The translations under genes and the position numbers were made by a program. 64,000 bases of DNA from Bacteroidota bacterium (GTDB lineage Bacteria > Bacteroidota > Bacteroidia > Bacteroidales > SKPS01): assembly GCA_022709695.1 (NCBI GenBank), contig JAKLII010000001.1, positions 212,881 through 276,880 of the forward strand. Direction: 5' to 3'. This document shows positions 25,314 to 34,282 of the stretch, one piece after another (the stretch's first letter is position 1; each line of letters opens with the position of its first letter). The notes beneath the pieces are model-generated. The model made no database searches. It had not been told where the DNA came from and was given only the letters and a program-made list of their open reading frames with translations.

Positions 25314-25973
25314 TTATTTCATCGCCTCCTGAAAGAACCGGTTCACCCCTCTCCCGGCAAGGTAATACGCCATCAGGATATCAGGAAGATGCGGGTTCGT
25401 GATGGTTTCTGCCGGAAGGGTGGCGCCATAGTAATACTGCTTGTTGGCAATGAGCGGTTCCTTGTGCAGAATGGCCTGAAATTCCGGAACCAGCCGTTTG
25501 CGCTGCTCCCCCTGGATCGTTCCGAATTTCTCCATGAAATCCGGATGGCGGTATGCCTGGGCTAATGCGTCAAGATTGCCGGCCATGTATTGCCGGATTT
25601 TCAGAAGCATTGGATTGTCAACCATATACACCCCTCCATAAATCTGGATGTTTTCGGGTGAAAGCTGAAAGAAGAAGCCCGGATACCCGAGGTTTCTCTT
25701 GCCAAATTCCGAAATGTTGGCGCACATGTGGAGTTTGTAAGGGGTCTTGTCCTTCGAGAACCGGATGTCGTTGTTGATCCGCATGATGGCATCGCCGGGT
25801 TTGATCTGCACCTCCGGTTCATGTTGCTGAATCCTTTTAATCATTTCGGCTACAAACTTCGTAAAGGGCTCTTTTACCTCTTTTTCGTAGGTTTTCCGAT
25901 GCTCGTTGAACCAGGCAGTGTTGTTGTTGGCAGCCAGGTCGATAAAGAACTGGAGGTAGGTTTTTGAGAACAT
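25314..25973 (-). CDS. DUF2461 family protein
   Basis: 219 residues, cytoplasmic. Family signature: LQFFIDLAANNNTAWFNEHRKTYEKEVKEPF, INNDIRFSKDKTPYKLHM and the PGFFFQLSPENIQIYGGVYM beta segment. DUF2461 proteins are widespread and have no known activity. The ATG is 1 nt from an 8-mer tandem array (25975-26056) that fills the space to the chitinase gene, so its upstream region consists of repeats. Confidence 0.93.
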   Translation of the reverse strand: MFSKTYLQFFIDLAANNNTAWFNEHRKTYEKEVKEPFTKFVAEMIKRIQQHEPEVQIKPGDAIMRINNDIRFSKDKTPYKLHMCANISEFGKRNLGYPGFFFQLSPENIQIYGGVYMVDNPMLLKIRQYMAGNLDALAQAYRHPDFMEKFGTIQGEQRKRLVPEFQAILHKEPLIANKQYYYGATLPAETITNPHLPDILMAYYLAGRGVNRFFQEAMK

Positions 25974-25974
25974 G

Positions 25975-26056
25975 GTTTAGATGTTTAGTTGTTTAGTCGT
26001 TTAGTCGTTTAGTCGTTTGGGTGTTTGAGCGTTTGAGTGTTTAAGTGCTTAGTCGT
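25975..26056. repeat. 8-mer tandem array (GTTTAGTC family)
   Basis: About ten units of GTTTAGTC, degrading to GTTTGAGC/GTTTGAGT/GTTTAAGT. The array fills the DUF2461-chitinase gap and includes the last two codons and TAA stop of the chitinase gene (26049-26057). The same unit recurs as an inverted repeat at 54692-54765 next to dinB. Confidence 0.9.
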
Positions 26057-27578
26057 TAATGATCAGCTTCCTGGTGATGATCTGATCGTTATAGTTGATT
26101 TGCAGTATGTAAGCTCCCTGGCTTAGCAGTGGTAATTTGAGCTGAAAAACCGGGTTTTGCTCTTCTGTTAAAAGGGTTTGGGAGAACGCCTTCCTGGACT
26201 GCATATCTCTGAGGTTGATAAGAACTTTTCCTGACAGGTTTGTATTGAAGCTGATCCATAGTTGATCACCGGTCGGGTTGGGCCATATTTCTGCTGTAAT
26301 CAAAGTATTCTCATGCCATTTCGGGTCATTGATCCCAATGGGCGGGGTGGCACAGAATACAGCATTGAGGGTGTCGAGCAGGGGTGTTCCGGCAAGCACT
26401 CCTGATCCGGGTGCCGTTTCCAGGTAGTCGCCGGTTGCTTCCCATATGATGACACCTCCTGCCATTTTATCCACAACATACTGTGCTTTCCTGGCAACAG
26501 ATGCAGGATTGTCGTACGAAACAAAAGTGCCGGCGGCCTGGGTGGCCGCCTTTCCGAAAAGATAAGGCACCTGTGCCTGCCCATCCCAGAAGGTATCGAA
26601 CAGATGAAGGTTTTTCAGTATGTTGTAATAAAGAGGGGTTCCGTCATCGTCACCGAAAATCTGGGTATTTGCCGTACAATTGGTTGCGGCATGCAGCGCA
26701 GTGCCGTTCATTTGAGATCTGCCATAAAATGCAACTCCAAGGTTTACTTTCTGCGGAGGCACACCGTATTTGCCCGTAATCATCGTAAAGGTAGAATCGA
26801 GGTTGAAGGCCGGATCTCCCTGTGCCGGTGCAAACAGTGGTGAATTGTGGTTGGCAAGGCAGTCCCAGGAACCGAAATAGTCGTAGGTCATCAGGTTGAT
26901 GTGATCGAGAAGGGGCACCACAGCGTTCCAATCGATATTGGCAGCATTTACCGGGGAAGCACCAAAACAGGAGGTAAGCATCAGGGGTTTGCCCAGCTTG
27001 ATCTCCAGGGCATCGAGTGAGTCGCGCACCTGTTGCAGCAACAGGGTAAAATTGGCTTTGTCGGCCGGTGTGCCACCGTTGGGGGCATACCCCGGATACT
27101 CCCAGTCAAGGTCGATCCCGTCGAATCCGAAGGAGTCGATCAGACGGTTGCATTCAGAGGCAAATATTGCCCTATTGGTGGCACTGGCAGCGATGGCAGG
27201 GAAATTAGCAGAAAGAGTCCACCCGCCAATGGATGCCAATACTTTCACGCCGGCATTATGCGCCCTGTCGATGATGGAGGTATTGGGATAATAGGTAGGT
27301 GGCGTGGTACTCCAGTTGATCTGCCCCAGCAGCAGGTTTTCATCAGCCCAGGCATCAGTGAAAGTAACGAGTCCTGAAGCTTCAGGCTTGAAAAAGGAAT
27401 AATTAATAATGGTGTAGTCCTGATATTTCAGTGAAAAAGGATCTACCAGTTTGGCGCGGTCGTACCATTGCCAGTTGGGATAATAGGCGATCACTGTGCG
27501 GCATGGCTGTGCTTCAACGGTTGAAAGGAATGCGCAAAACATGCAAATCGGGAGGAAGAAGAATATTGATTTTCGCAT
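26049..27578 (-). CDS. GH18 chitinase with T9SS sorting domain
   Basis: 509 residues. Signal peptide 1-23 (TVEAQPCR). GH18 barrel from about 25 to 400 with VIAYYPNWQWYD, SIGGWTLS and the catalytic DGIDLDWEYP, whose Glu160 is the acid/base. C-terminal T9SS type A domain (about 430-509, AEIWPNPTGDQLWISF ... ITRKLIIND). It hydrolyses chitin or related beta-1,4-GlcNAc polymers outside the cell. The two terminal codons (Asn-Asp) and stop are encoded within an 8-mer repeat. A -7-like TATCTTTA lies about 25 nt upstream of the ATG. Confidence 0.96.
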   Translation of the reverse strand: MRKSIFFFLPICMFCAFLSTVEAQPCRTVIAYYPNWQWYDRAKLVDPFSLKYQDYTIINYSFFKPEASGLVTFTDAWADENLLLGQINWSTTPPTYYPNTSIIDRAHNAGVKVLASIGGWTLSANFPAIAASATNRAIFASECNRLIDSFGFDGIDLDWEYPGYAPNGGTPADKANFTLLLQQVRDSLDALEIKLGKPLMLTSCFGASPVNAANIDWNAVVPLLDHINLMTYDYFGSWDCLANHNSPLFAPAQGDPAFNLDSTFTMITGKYGVPPQKVNLGVAFYGRSQMNGTALHAATNCTANTQIFGDDDGTPLYYNILKNLHLFDTFWDGQAQVPYLFGKAATQAAGTFVSYDNPASVARKAQYVVDKMAGGVIIWEATGDYLETAPGSGVLAGTPLLDTLNAVFCATPPIGINDPKWHENTLITAEIWPNPTGDQLWISFNTNLSGKVLINLRDMQSRKAFSQTLLTEEQNPVFQLKLPLLSQGAYILQINYNDQIITRKLIIND

Positions 27579-27683
27579 GATTCATACTTTGACAATGGAG
27601 GGTAAAGATAGAATTTCAAATATAATCATCACCGGAAAAGAAAGAAGTATTATTCCGTTCTTTGCAGGAACAAAACATTCTTT

Positions 27684-28493
27684 ATGGAACTTTTCCTTAC
27701 CCGGCCTCTGGTGGTGTTTGATCTGGAAACCACCGGCGTCCATGTTGGCTCCGACCGCATCATCCAGATTTGCCTGCTGAAAGTGATGCCTGACCATTCT
27801 GAGGTGGTAAAAAACCACCTGATCAACCCTGAAATCCCGATTCCTGCTGAAGCTACCATGGTGCACGGGATTCGTGATGAAGATGTTGCAGACAAACCTA
27901 TATTTGGACAGCTGGCCGGTGAAATTGCAGCGTTCATTGGAAACAGCGACCTTGCCGGATACAATTCTAACAAGTTCGATGTTCCGTTGCTTGTGGAAGA
28001 GTTTCACAGGGTTGGTCATGATTTTGACCTAAAGCACAGACATCTGATCGATGTACAGAACATCTTTCACAAAATGGAACAACGAACCCTGAAAGCAGCC
28101 TACAGGTTTTATTGCGGACAGGAGCTGATCAATGCCCATGATGCTGAAGCGGATACACGTGCTACGCTGGAGGTACTTAAAGCACAGGTGGAGAGGTACC
28201 ATAACGCCGAATTTACAGACCCGGCAGGGAATGTAAGCACCCCTGTAGTGAACCGTGTGGATGCTCTTGCGAAATTCTCCGTCATGCAGCCCAAGGCAGA
28301 TCTGGTAGGCCACATCGGACTTGATGCCCAGGGACGGGAAGTATTCAACTTCGGAAAACACAAGGGGAAACCGGTTGAACAGGTTTTTTCAAAGGATGAG
28401 CCCACCTATTACGATTGGATGATGAAAGGGGATTTCCCCTGGAGCACCAAGCAGGTGATCACCGCCATTAAACTCAGGGGATTCAACAAATAG
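27684..28493 (+). CDS. DEDDh 3'-5' exonuclease with C-terminal DUF3820-like domain
   Basis: 269 residues. DnaQ-type exonuclease (about 5-170): Asp13/Glu15 in VVFDLETTG, GYNSNKFDVPLLVEEF, and NAHDAEADTRATLEVL with catalytic His and Asp. The C-terminal part (about 215-269) carries FNFGKHKGKPVEQVFSKD and YYDWMMKGDFPWSTK, the DUF3820-type module often attached to these nucleases. Likely a DNA repair or proofreading-like exonuclease acting outside Pol III. It precedes the FAH gene by 18 nt, probably as an operon of convenience. Confidence 0.92.
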   Translation: MELFLTRPLVVFDLETTGVHVGSDRIIQICLLKVMPDHSEVVKNHLINPEIPIPAEATMVHGIRDEDVADKPIFGQLAGEIAAFIGNSDLAGYNSNKFDVPLLVEEFHRVGHDFDLKHRHLIDVQNIFHKMEQRTLKAAYRFYCGQELINAHDAEADTRATLEVLKAQVERYHNAEFTDPAGNVSTPVVNRVDALAKFSVMQPKADLVGHIGLDAQGREVFNFGKHKGKPVEQVFSKDEPTYYDWMMKGDFPWSTKQVITAIKLRGFNK

Positions 28494-28511
28494 CAAAAAA
28501 CCGCCAGGGGC

Positions 28512-29126
28512 ATGAAAATCATCTGTATAGGTCAGAATTACAGGGAACACAACCGGGAAATGCAATCGGCGGAACCGACTGAACCGGTGTTTTTCCTCAA
28601 GCCCGACACCAGCATCCTGATCCGGAACCGCCCTTTTTACTACCCCGGTTTTACTGAAGAGCTGCATTACGAAGCAGAGATTGTGGTGAAGATCAATAAG
28701 GTAGGCCGACATATCCAACCTAAATTTGCCCATACCTATTACCATGAGGTTGCTTTCGGACTTGACCTCACTGCCCGGGACCTGCAACGCCGCTGTAAAG
28801 CAAACGGTCACCCATGGGAGATCAGCAAGGGATTTGAGGGCTCCGCCCCCATCAGCCGGTTCATAAGCCTGCAGGAATCGGGATTTGAAATTCAGAATAT
28901 TCCTTTCAGTCTTGCAAAAAATGGCGTTGTGGTCCAGGAGGGGAATACTTCTGACATGATCTTCGCTGTGAATGAGATTATCGCCTATGTATCAACGTAT
29001 TTTACTCTGAAAACCGGTGATATGATTTTTACCGGTACGCCCTCAGGTGTGGGCCCGCTGGCCATCGGCGACCAGCTTGAGGGATTTATCGGGCAGCAGA
29101 AGATGCTGTCGATGGAGATCCGGTAG
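28512..29126 (+). CDS. Fumarylacetoacetate hydrolase (FAH) superfamily enzyme
   Basis: 204 residues, the short single-domain form. FAH motifs: GQNYREHNRE, FLKPDTS, the metal site ELHYEAEIVVKI (Glu-x-Glu) and FGLDLTARDLQ, KGFEGSAPI, and C-terminal MIFTGTPSGVGPLAIGD. Related bacterial proteins hydrolyse acylpyruvates or decarboxylate oxaloacetate; the substrate cannot be told from sequence. An inverted low-complexity repeat begins right after the stop codon. Confidence 0.92.
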   Translation: MKIICIGQNYREHNREMQSAEPTEPVFFLKPDTSILIRNRPFYYPGFTEELHYEAEIVVKINKVGRHIQPKFAHTYYHEVAFGLDLTARDLQRRCKANGHPWEISKGFEGSAPISRFISLQESGFEIQNIPFSLAKNGVVVQEGNTSDMIFAVNEIIAYVSTYFTLKTGDMIFTGTPSGVGPLAIGDQLEGFIGQQKMLSMEIR

Positions 29127-29190
29127 GATCAAGGATTAAAGATCAAAGTTCAAAGGGATTTAGTTCGTTGATCTTTGATCATTGAACTTT
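29127..29190. repeat. Low-complexity inverted repeat (GATCAAAG / TTCAAAG words)
   Basis: GATCAAAG (29141-29148) can pair with CTTTGATC (29173-29180), and AAAGTTCAA (29145-29153) with TTGAACTTT (29182-29190). It starts at the base after the FAH stop and lies between convergent genes, so it may act as a bidirectional terminator. Confidence 0.6.
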
Positions 29191-29217
29191 ATTCAGCAAC
29201 CTGAATCAGGAATTATC

Positions 29218-30198
29218 CTAGAAAAGCACCTCCATCAGGTCATCCGGGGTAGCTTTAACAAAATAGTCATCAATTTTAACATTTTTCACGAGTTCTCTGA
29301 TCTGTTCCTGATCATGTTTCCTGCCCGTGAGCATTTGTTCAAATTCGGATACATCGGATTTATTGAAAAAGTCGCCACTGAACTTCACAGCGGCGATAAT
29401 CCCTTTATCCACCTGCATGGCTACTTCAATGAACCCCCCTTCGGTTTTATGGAAATGGCTGAAGTTATATACCGGTGAATAACCGAAGTTCCATTCCCAG
29501 GTATCGTATTTTTCCTTCTTCAGATTCTCAATGGCTTCGATATCCTGTGGCGTGTAAGCATAAGCAATGGCATCAGGATACATTTCACGAATATGATCCA
29601 TCACCCGTTGGGCAAATTCCATCACATCCATCGGCTCCTTCAGGTGTTCGCTGATATTGGTCACACGGCTTCTTACCGACTTCACCCCCTTGTCATCGAA
29701 TTTCTCCGGCCTGGCATTGAGTGCTGCTGTGAGGTTTTGCATCACAGCAGAAAACAGCAGCGTACCATGGTGCAGGACACGGTTTCTGTACACATGCTCA
29801 GCATTGCCACTGAACTTCTTCCCATCAATGGTAAGATCGTTGCGACCTTCGAATTTTGCGGGAATACCCAGCTTCTGCATCACCTCCAGGATCGGAAGGG
29901 TGTATTTGTGAAAATCGATGAGCTTCTCCCCTTCCCCGTTCATGATAAAAGTGAAGTTGATATTCCCAAGGTCGTGAAATACAGCCCCCCCACCCGACAA
30001 CCGGCGTATCACCTTGATATGCTTCTCTTTTACATAATCAAGGTTAATTTCTGCCAGGGTGTTCTGGTGCTTCCCCACAATGATTGCGTTGTCGTTGCGC
30101 CACAACATAAACACTTCGTCAGTGAAGTTTTTCAGCACATACTCTTCTGCAGCAAGGTTAAAGGCCGGATCGGTGTGATAATCAAAAATGCACAGCAT
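29218..30198 (-). CDS. lplA: Lipoate-protein ligase A
   Basis: 326 residues, about the length of two-domain LplA. N-terminal catalytic domain: NLAAEEYVLKN, IVGKHQNTLAEIN, and the lipoyl-AMP loop RRLSGGGAVFHDLGNINFTFI (about 66-86), plus GRNDLTIDGKKFSGNA with the catalytic Lys. The C-terminal accessory domain starts near 245. It activates free lipoate with ATP and attaches it to 2-oxoacid dehydrogenase and GcvH subunits. A minus-strand -7 motif lies 35 nt upstream. Confidence 0.96.
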   Translation of the reverse strand: MLCIFDYHTDPAFNLAAEEYVLKNFTDEVFMLWRNDNAIIVGKHQNTLAEINLDYVKEKHIKVIRRLSGGGAVFHDLGNINFTFIMNGEGEKLIDFHKYTLPILEVMQKLGIPAKFEGRNDLTIDGKKFSGNAEHVYRNRVLHHGTLLFSAVMQNLTAALNARPEKFDDKGVKSVRSRVTNISEHLKEPMDVMEFAQRVMDHIREMYPDAIAYAYTPQDIEAIENLKKEKYDTWEWNFGYSPVYNFSHFHKTEGGFIEVAMQVDKGIIAAVKFSGDFFNKSDVSEFEQMLTGRKHDQEQIRELVKNVKIDDYFVKATPDDLMEVLF

Positions 30199-30232
30199 AG
30201 GTAGTTATTTGTAAAATGTCTGCAAATATGAA

Positions 30233-30240
30233 CAAAAATA
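30233..30240 (-). promoter_or_regulatory. Bacteroidota -7 motif of lplA (TATTTTTG)
   Basis: CAAAAATA on plus, 35 nt before ATG 30198. Confidence 0.5.
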
Positions 30241-30288
30241 AGGAACCCACTGTTTACTGAGGCAATTGTTTAACTAACACCCATAAAC

Positions 30289-30948
30289 ATGAAACAGGTA
30301 ACATCAGGAATCGTACTGCTTGCCATGGCATTCGTTATGGCATCCTGCGGAAACGGCATTAAAGGCGATAAGGTTGAAAGCGGAGAAGCTCAGGCTGAGC
30401 AGATTATTAAAGGAGAAAAAACTTTAAAGGCTGATTTGACAGCCAGCAACATTGCTTGGACCGGCAGCAAACCTACCGGAAAACACAACGGAACCATCAT
30501 GCTGAAAGAGGGTAATCTGGAACTGAGCGAAGGAAATCTCGTCGGTGGGTCATTTACAATTGACATTTCCAGCATTAAGGTACTGGATCTCACTGATGCC
30601 AAAATGAACGGCGACCTCAGGGGTCATCTCCTCAGTGCAGATTTTTTTCATGTTGACAGCTTTCCCACATCCACGTTTGTCATTACCGGGGTGGAAGCGT
30701 TGAATGAAGCCGGTGCCACACATCGCATTACAGGTAACCTCACGATGAAAGGGATTTCACGCAGCATCAGTTTTCCTGCCAGCGTGAAGATTGAAGAGCA
30801 GAAACTTACCGCAACCAGCAGTGCTTTCGTGATCAACCGTGCTGAATGGAATATACGCTACGGTTCCAGGTCGTTTTTCAAGAACCTGAAGGACAATTTT
30901 ATCAACGACGAGATTGGCCTTAAAATCAATCTTACTGCAACCCTCTGA
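30289..30948 (+). CDS. YceI family lipoprotein
   Basis: 219 residues. Lipoprotein signal with lipobox MASC (Cys20). The YceI lipocalin-like barrel spans about 45-219: IAWTGSKPTGKHNGTIMLKEG, GGSFTIDISSIKVLDL, HLLSADFFHVDSFPTSTFVI and AEWNIRYGS. YceI proteins bind polyisoprenoid-like lipids in the periplasm. The stop codon is adjacent to the end of the convergent amidohydrolase gene (1 nt apart). Confidence 0.95.
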   Translation: MKQVTSGIVLLAMAFVMASCGNGIKGDKVESGEAQAEQIIKGEKTLKADLTASNIAWTGSKPTGKHNGTIMLKEGNLELSEGNLVGGSFTIDISSIKVLDLTDAKMNGDLRGHLLSADFFHVDSFPTSTFVITGVEALNEAGATHRITGNLTMKGISRSISFPASVKIEEQKLTATSSAFVINRAEWNIRYGSRSFFKNLKDNFINDEIGLKINLTATL

Positions 30949-30949
30949 T

Positions 30950-32599
30950 TCAAAACACCCGCTCCCCTCTGATCCAGGTTTCGGTAACCCTGGTCAGGGG
31001 GATTTTTTCAACAGGAACGGTCATAATATCCTGATCAAGGATCACAAAATCGGCAGCTTTCCCTATGGCAAGGCTGCCTTTTTCATTTTCCTCGAAGCAG
31101 GCCTTTGCGGCCCACAGGGTCATGGCGAGGAGGGCTTCGCGCCGCGACAGGGCATTTTCGGGTTGCCAGCCACCCGGGGGATTACCCTGAAGATCGGTAC
31201 GGGTGACTGCAGCATAGAATCCAAGCAACGGGTTGATCTGCTCCACCGGAAAATCGCTGCCATTGCACAGCCATCCATTGGTTTGCAGCAAATCCTTATA
31301 TGCATAGGCAGATTTCACCCTGTCGGTCCCCAGCCTGTCAGCAGCCCATCCCATATCGGAGGTACAATGGGTGGTATTCACGGAAGGGATGATACTGAAA
31401 TCCCTGAAAACAGTTATATCTGCCGGATGAACCACCTGTGCATGCTCGATGCGCCAGCGATGGTCATTTTTTCCTTTGAGGACACCTGCATAAGTATTCA
31501 GCACCAGTCTGATGGCTGAATCACCGATGGCGTGGGTATTCACCTGGTACCCGTAACGCAGGGCATCTGCACAGTGCATGGCAAAGGTATCGGGGCTCAG
31601 GGTAAGGATTCCGGTATATCCCGATTTATCGGCATAGGGTTCAAGGAGCAGTGCACCCCGGGATCCAAGGGCCCCGTCGGCATAGAATTTCACAGACCTG
31701 ATGTGCAGCCTGTCGGAGCGGTAAACTCCTTTGGTTACAAAGGCTTCCAGATTTTCCTCCGACCAGTCGAGCATGGGATAGACCTGCATTTTCAGCGTTC
31801 CCGCTTTCTCCAGTTTCTGCAGTAATTGCACCTCACTGTATTTTAAACCGGCATCAGCCAATGTGGTAAGGCCCACGGCAAAGCAATTCTTTTGTCCCTG
31901 AATAATCCCATGAACCAGCTCCTCTTCTCCTGCCTCCCCTTCAGTCATCTCCTTCAGAAATAAATCCTTAAGGACATCAGCAGCTTTATCTACCAGAATG
32001 CCGGTGGGTTTACCGTTGTGCAGCTGCACTTCTCCGCCCGGAATTTTGCTCTTCTCATTCAGTCCGGCTGCCTGCAGGGCTTTATCGTTTACCAGAACGG
32101 CATGGCCGTCGATCCGGATCAGGATCACCGGCCGGTCAGAAAACCGTTTATTCAGCTCTGTATTATCCGGAAACTCCTTTACTGGCCACAGGTTCTGATC
32201 CCATCCCCTCCCGGCAAGCCAACCTTCAGGCCTGCGCGCGGCAAACTCCTCCATCCGCTGCAGAACGGCTTCAAAGGATGAAGCACCCGACAGGTCGGCC
32301 CGGGTAGCGAGGCCGGCTCCATAATGATAAAAGTGGCAGTGGGGATCGTAAAAACCCGGAAAAACGGCTTTACCCCCGGCATCAACCACATGAGCTGCTT
32401 CGTACCTGTCTTTCAGCGCATCATAGTCCCCGATATCAAGGATCTTTCCGTCTTTGACCACCATGCATCCTGCGGTTGAGAAACTGCTATCGGCCGTGTA
32501 GATCGTGGCGTTAATCACCATAAGATCAGCCGCCTCTTTTCCGGTACGGCACCCAAAACCCAGAATTGCCATTCCTGCCATAAAAATCAATTTTCGCAT
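30950..32599 (-). CDS. Amidohydrolase family lipoprotein (YtcJ-like, Amidohydro_3)
   Basis: 549 residues from ATG 32599, giving a lipoprotein signal MRKLIFMAGMAILGFGC; the longer open frame to 32683 crosses the promoter at 32627-32620 and is rejected. Metal-binding barrel: PGFYDPHCHFYHYG, RIDGHAVLVND, KFYADGALGSRGALLLEPY, NTHAIGD and CNGSDFPVEQINP. YtcJ-type enzymes hydrolyse N-acyl or formamide-like substrates; specificity unknown. As a lipoprotein it is probably periplasmic or at the outer membrane. Confidence 0.92.
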   Translation of the reverse strand: MRKLIFMAGMAILGFGCRTGKEAADLMVINATIYTADSSFSTAGCMVVKDGKILDIGDYDALKDRYEAAHVVDAGGKAVFPGFYDPHCHFYHYGAGLATRADLSGASSFEAVLQRMEEFAARRPEGWLAGRGWDQNLWPVKEFPDNTELNKRFSDRPVILIRIDGHAVLVNDKALQAAGLNEKSKIPGGEVQLHNGKPTGILVDKAADVLKDLFLKEMTEGEAGEEELVHGIIQGQKNCFAVGLTTLADAGLKYSEVQLLQKLEKAGTLKMQVYPMLDWSEENLEAFVTKGVYRSDRLHIRSVKFYADGALGSRGALLLEPYADKSGYTGILTLSPDTFAMHCADALRYGYQVNTHAIGDSAIRLVLNTYAGVLKGKNDHRWRIEHAQVVHPADITVFRDFSIIPSVNTTHCTSDMGWAADRLGTDRVKSAYAYKDLLQTNGWLCNGSDFPVEQINPLLGFYAAVTRTDLQGNPPGGWQPENALSRREALLAMTLWAAKACFEENEKGSLAIGKAADFVILDQDIMTVPVEKIPLTRVTETWIRGERVF

Positions 32600-32619
32600 T
32601 GCTTTTCTTATTCTGAAGG

Positions 32620-32675
32620 CAAAAATACCACAATCGCCGCGTTTCTGAAAAGAAACACGGAAAAGTGTACCTTTG
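32620..32675. promoter_or_regulatory. Divergent promoters between amidohydrolase and MATE genes
   Basis: Minus-strand -7 motif TATTTTTG at 32627-32620 (21 nt before ATG 32599) and plus-strand TACCTTTG at 32668-32675 (20 nt before ATG 32695). Both perfectly match TAnnTTTG and both fix the start codons by excluding longer open frames. Confidence 0.6.
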
Positions 32676-32694
32676 GCCGGCATTTCAAAAACCC

Positions 32695-34059
32695 ATGAAA
32701 GACCTTACCCAGGGGAACGAACTCCGGCTGATTACCTCTTTTGCCCTTCCGATGCTGCTCGGAAATCTGTTTCAGCAGATGTATAGTTTCACCGACAGTG
32801 CCATAGTGGGTAAGTTTGTGGGCAATGAAGCACTGGCGGCCGTTGGTGCCAGCTTCCCACTGATTTTCGTATTGATCGCTTTGGCCGTGGGTGTGGCCAA
32901 CGGCATCAATATCATCATATCGCAATACTTCGGGGCAAAGGATTATGCCAAAATTAAAGCCTCCATCGACACGCTGTACCTGTTCTGCGCTATTGCAGGT
33001 GTTGTGCTCACCATTACCGGTTTTGTGATAAGTGAACCGATTTTCAGGCTTATCAACACCCCTGAGGCAGTAATGCCCCAGGCTGTCAGCTACTTCAGGA
33101 TTTATGCAGCAGGTTTTGTACTGATGTTTGGATATTACGCTACAGCCGGTATTTTGCGCGGACTGGGAGACAGCAGGACCCCTCTGTACTTCCTCATCCT
33201 TTCCACCATCATCAACATAGGGCTTGACCTGCTTTTCATCCTGGTTTTCGGGTGGGGCATACAAGGGGCTGCCATTGCCACCGTCATTTCACAGGGGGTG
33301 GCATTTATCATGGGGGCATGGTACCTTCGGCGGAAAGGTTCAATCATCAACCTGCATTACAGGAGTTTTGTCTTCGACCGGCAAATCTTCCGGCAGGCGA
33401 TCAGGGTCGGACTCCCATCGGGCATGCAGCAAACTTTTGTGGCCCTGGGGGGTATTCTCCTGTACTGGATTGTAAACGATTTCGGCACCGCCACCATGGC
33501 AGGATACAGCGCAGCCATGCGTATCGACTCGCTCGCTTCCCTTCCTGCCATGCAGCTTGCGGCAGCACTTTCCACTTTTGTAGGTCAGAATATAGGTGCC
33601 AACCGGATGGATCGCGTACGGAGGGGTTTTATCAACACCTGGTGGATGTCGACAGGGTTTTCGATTGTGGTAACCCTCGTGGTTGTGTTATTTCGCACCC
33701 CCCTGATGTCGCTGTTTACCAATGATCCGGCAGTGATCGAAAGCGGCAACCGCTATCTGGTCATTGTGTGTGCTTTCTATATTATTTTCAGCAGCATGTT
33801 CATTACCAACGGAGTACTGCGGGGAGCAGGCGCCACCATTATTCCGATGTTCATCACCCTGATTTCCATCTGGATTCTCAGAATCCCGGTAAGCTACCTC
33901 ATGTCGCGCGACTGGACCGGGCTTGGTGAGATGGGCATCTGGTGGGGCATCCCGGTGGCATGGGCATTTGGTGCCATAGCTTCGTATGCCTATTACCTCT
34001 CCGGAAAATGGAAGAAGTATGCCGTGGTGAGGCATGAAGAAGTGGAGGAGATGTTGTAA
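32695..34059 (+). CDS. MATE family efflux transporter
   Basis: 454 residues with 12 membrane helices in two six-helix halves; begins MKDLTQGNELRLITSFALPM. MATE features: FQQMYSFTDSAIVGKFVGNEALAAVGA, DSRTPLYFLILSTIINIGLDLLFI, and the second-half AGYSAAMRIDSLASLPAMQL. It exports drugs or metabolites across the inner membrane using a Na+ or H+ gradient. ATG 32695 was chosen because the in-frame GTG at 32665 overlaps the -7 motif. A GGGGACA array begins 4 nt after the stop. Confidence 0.95.
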   Translation: MKDLTQGNELRLITSFALPMLLGNLFQQMYSFTDSAIVGKFVGNEALAAVGASFPLIFVLIALAVGVANGINIIISQYFGAKDYAKIKASIDTLYLFCAIAGVVLTITGFVISEPIFRLINTPEAVMPQAVSYFRIYAAGFVLMFGYYATAGILRGLGDSRTPLYFLILSTIINIGLDLLFILVFGWGIQGAAIATVISQGVAFIMGAWYLRRKGSIINLHYRSFVFDRQIFRQAIRVGLPSGMQQTFVALGGILLYWIVNDFGTATMAGYSAAMRIDSLASLPAMQLAAALSTFVGQNIGANRMDRVRRGFINTWWMSTGFSIVVTLVVVLFRTPLMSLFTNDPAVIESGNRYLVIVCAFYIIFSSMFITNGVLRGAGATIIPMFITLISIWILRIPVSYLMSRDWTGLGEMGIWWGIPVAWAFGAIASYAYYLSGKWKKYAVVRHEEVEEML

Positions 34060-34063
34060 GGAA

Positions 34064-34126
34064 GGGGACAGGGGACAGGGGACAGGGGACAGGAAACAGT
34101 AGTTATCAGTTAGGAGTTAGGAGTTA
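34064..34126. repeat. Compound heptamer array (GGGGACA)x4 then (GGAGTTA)n
   Basis: Four perfect GGGGACA units (34064-34091), a variant GGAAACA, then AGTTAGGAGTTAGGAGTTA (34108-34126). The same two unit types occur in the same order at 57639-57674. It starts 4 nt after the MATE stop. Confidence 0.9.
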
Positions 34127-34225
34127 CTCTTGTTTGGTTTTAAATCCGTAGGGTTGAGGTTATTATAGATGAGGTTTTAGGGGTGATTTCTGGCTGGGTG
34201 GCAATATTCTGGTTTTAAAAGAAGA

Positions 34226-34256
34226 GAGGGTGTCCAGACAGAACCGGGACACCCTC
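34226..34256 (-). terminator. Intrinsic terminator hairpin (10-bp stem)
   Basis: GAGGGTGTCC (34226-34235) pairs perfectly with GGACACCCTC (34247-34256) across an 11-nt loop. Read on minus it is followed by TCTTCTTTT, so it best serves the DUF6580 gene, whose stop is 27 nt away; it could also stop readthrough from the MATE gene. Confidence 0.7.
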
Positions 34257-34282
34257 CTGAATTTTAAAACCACCGTAAATAA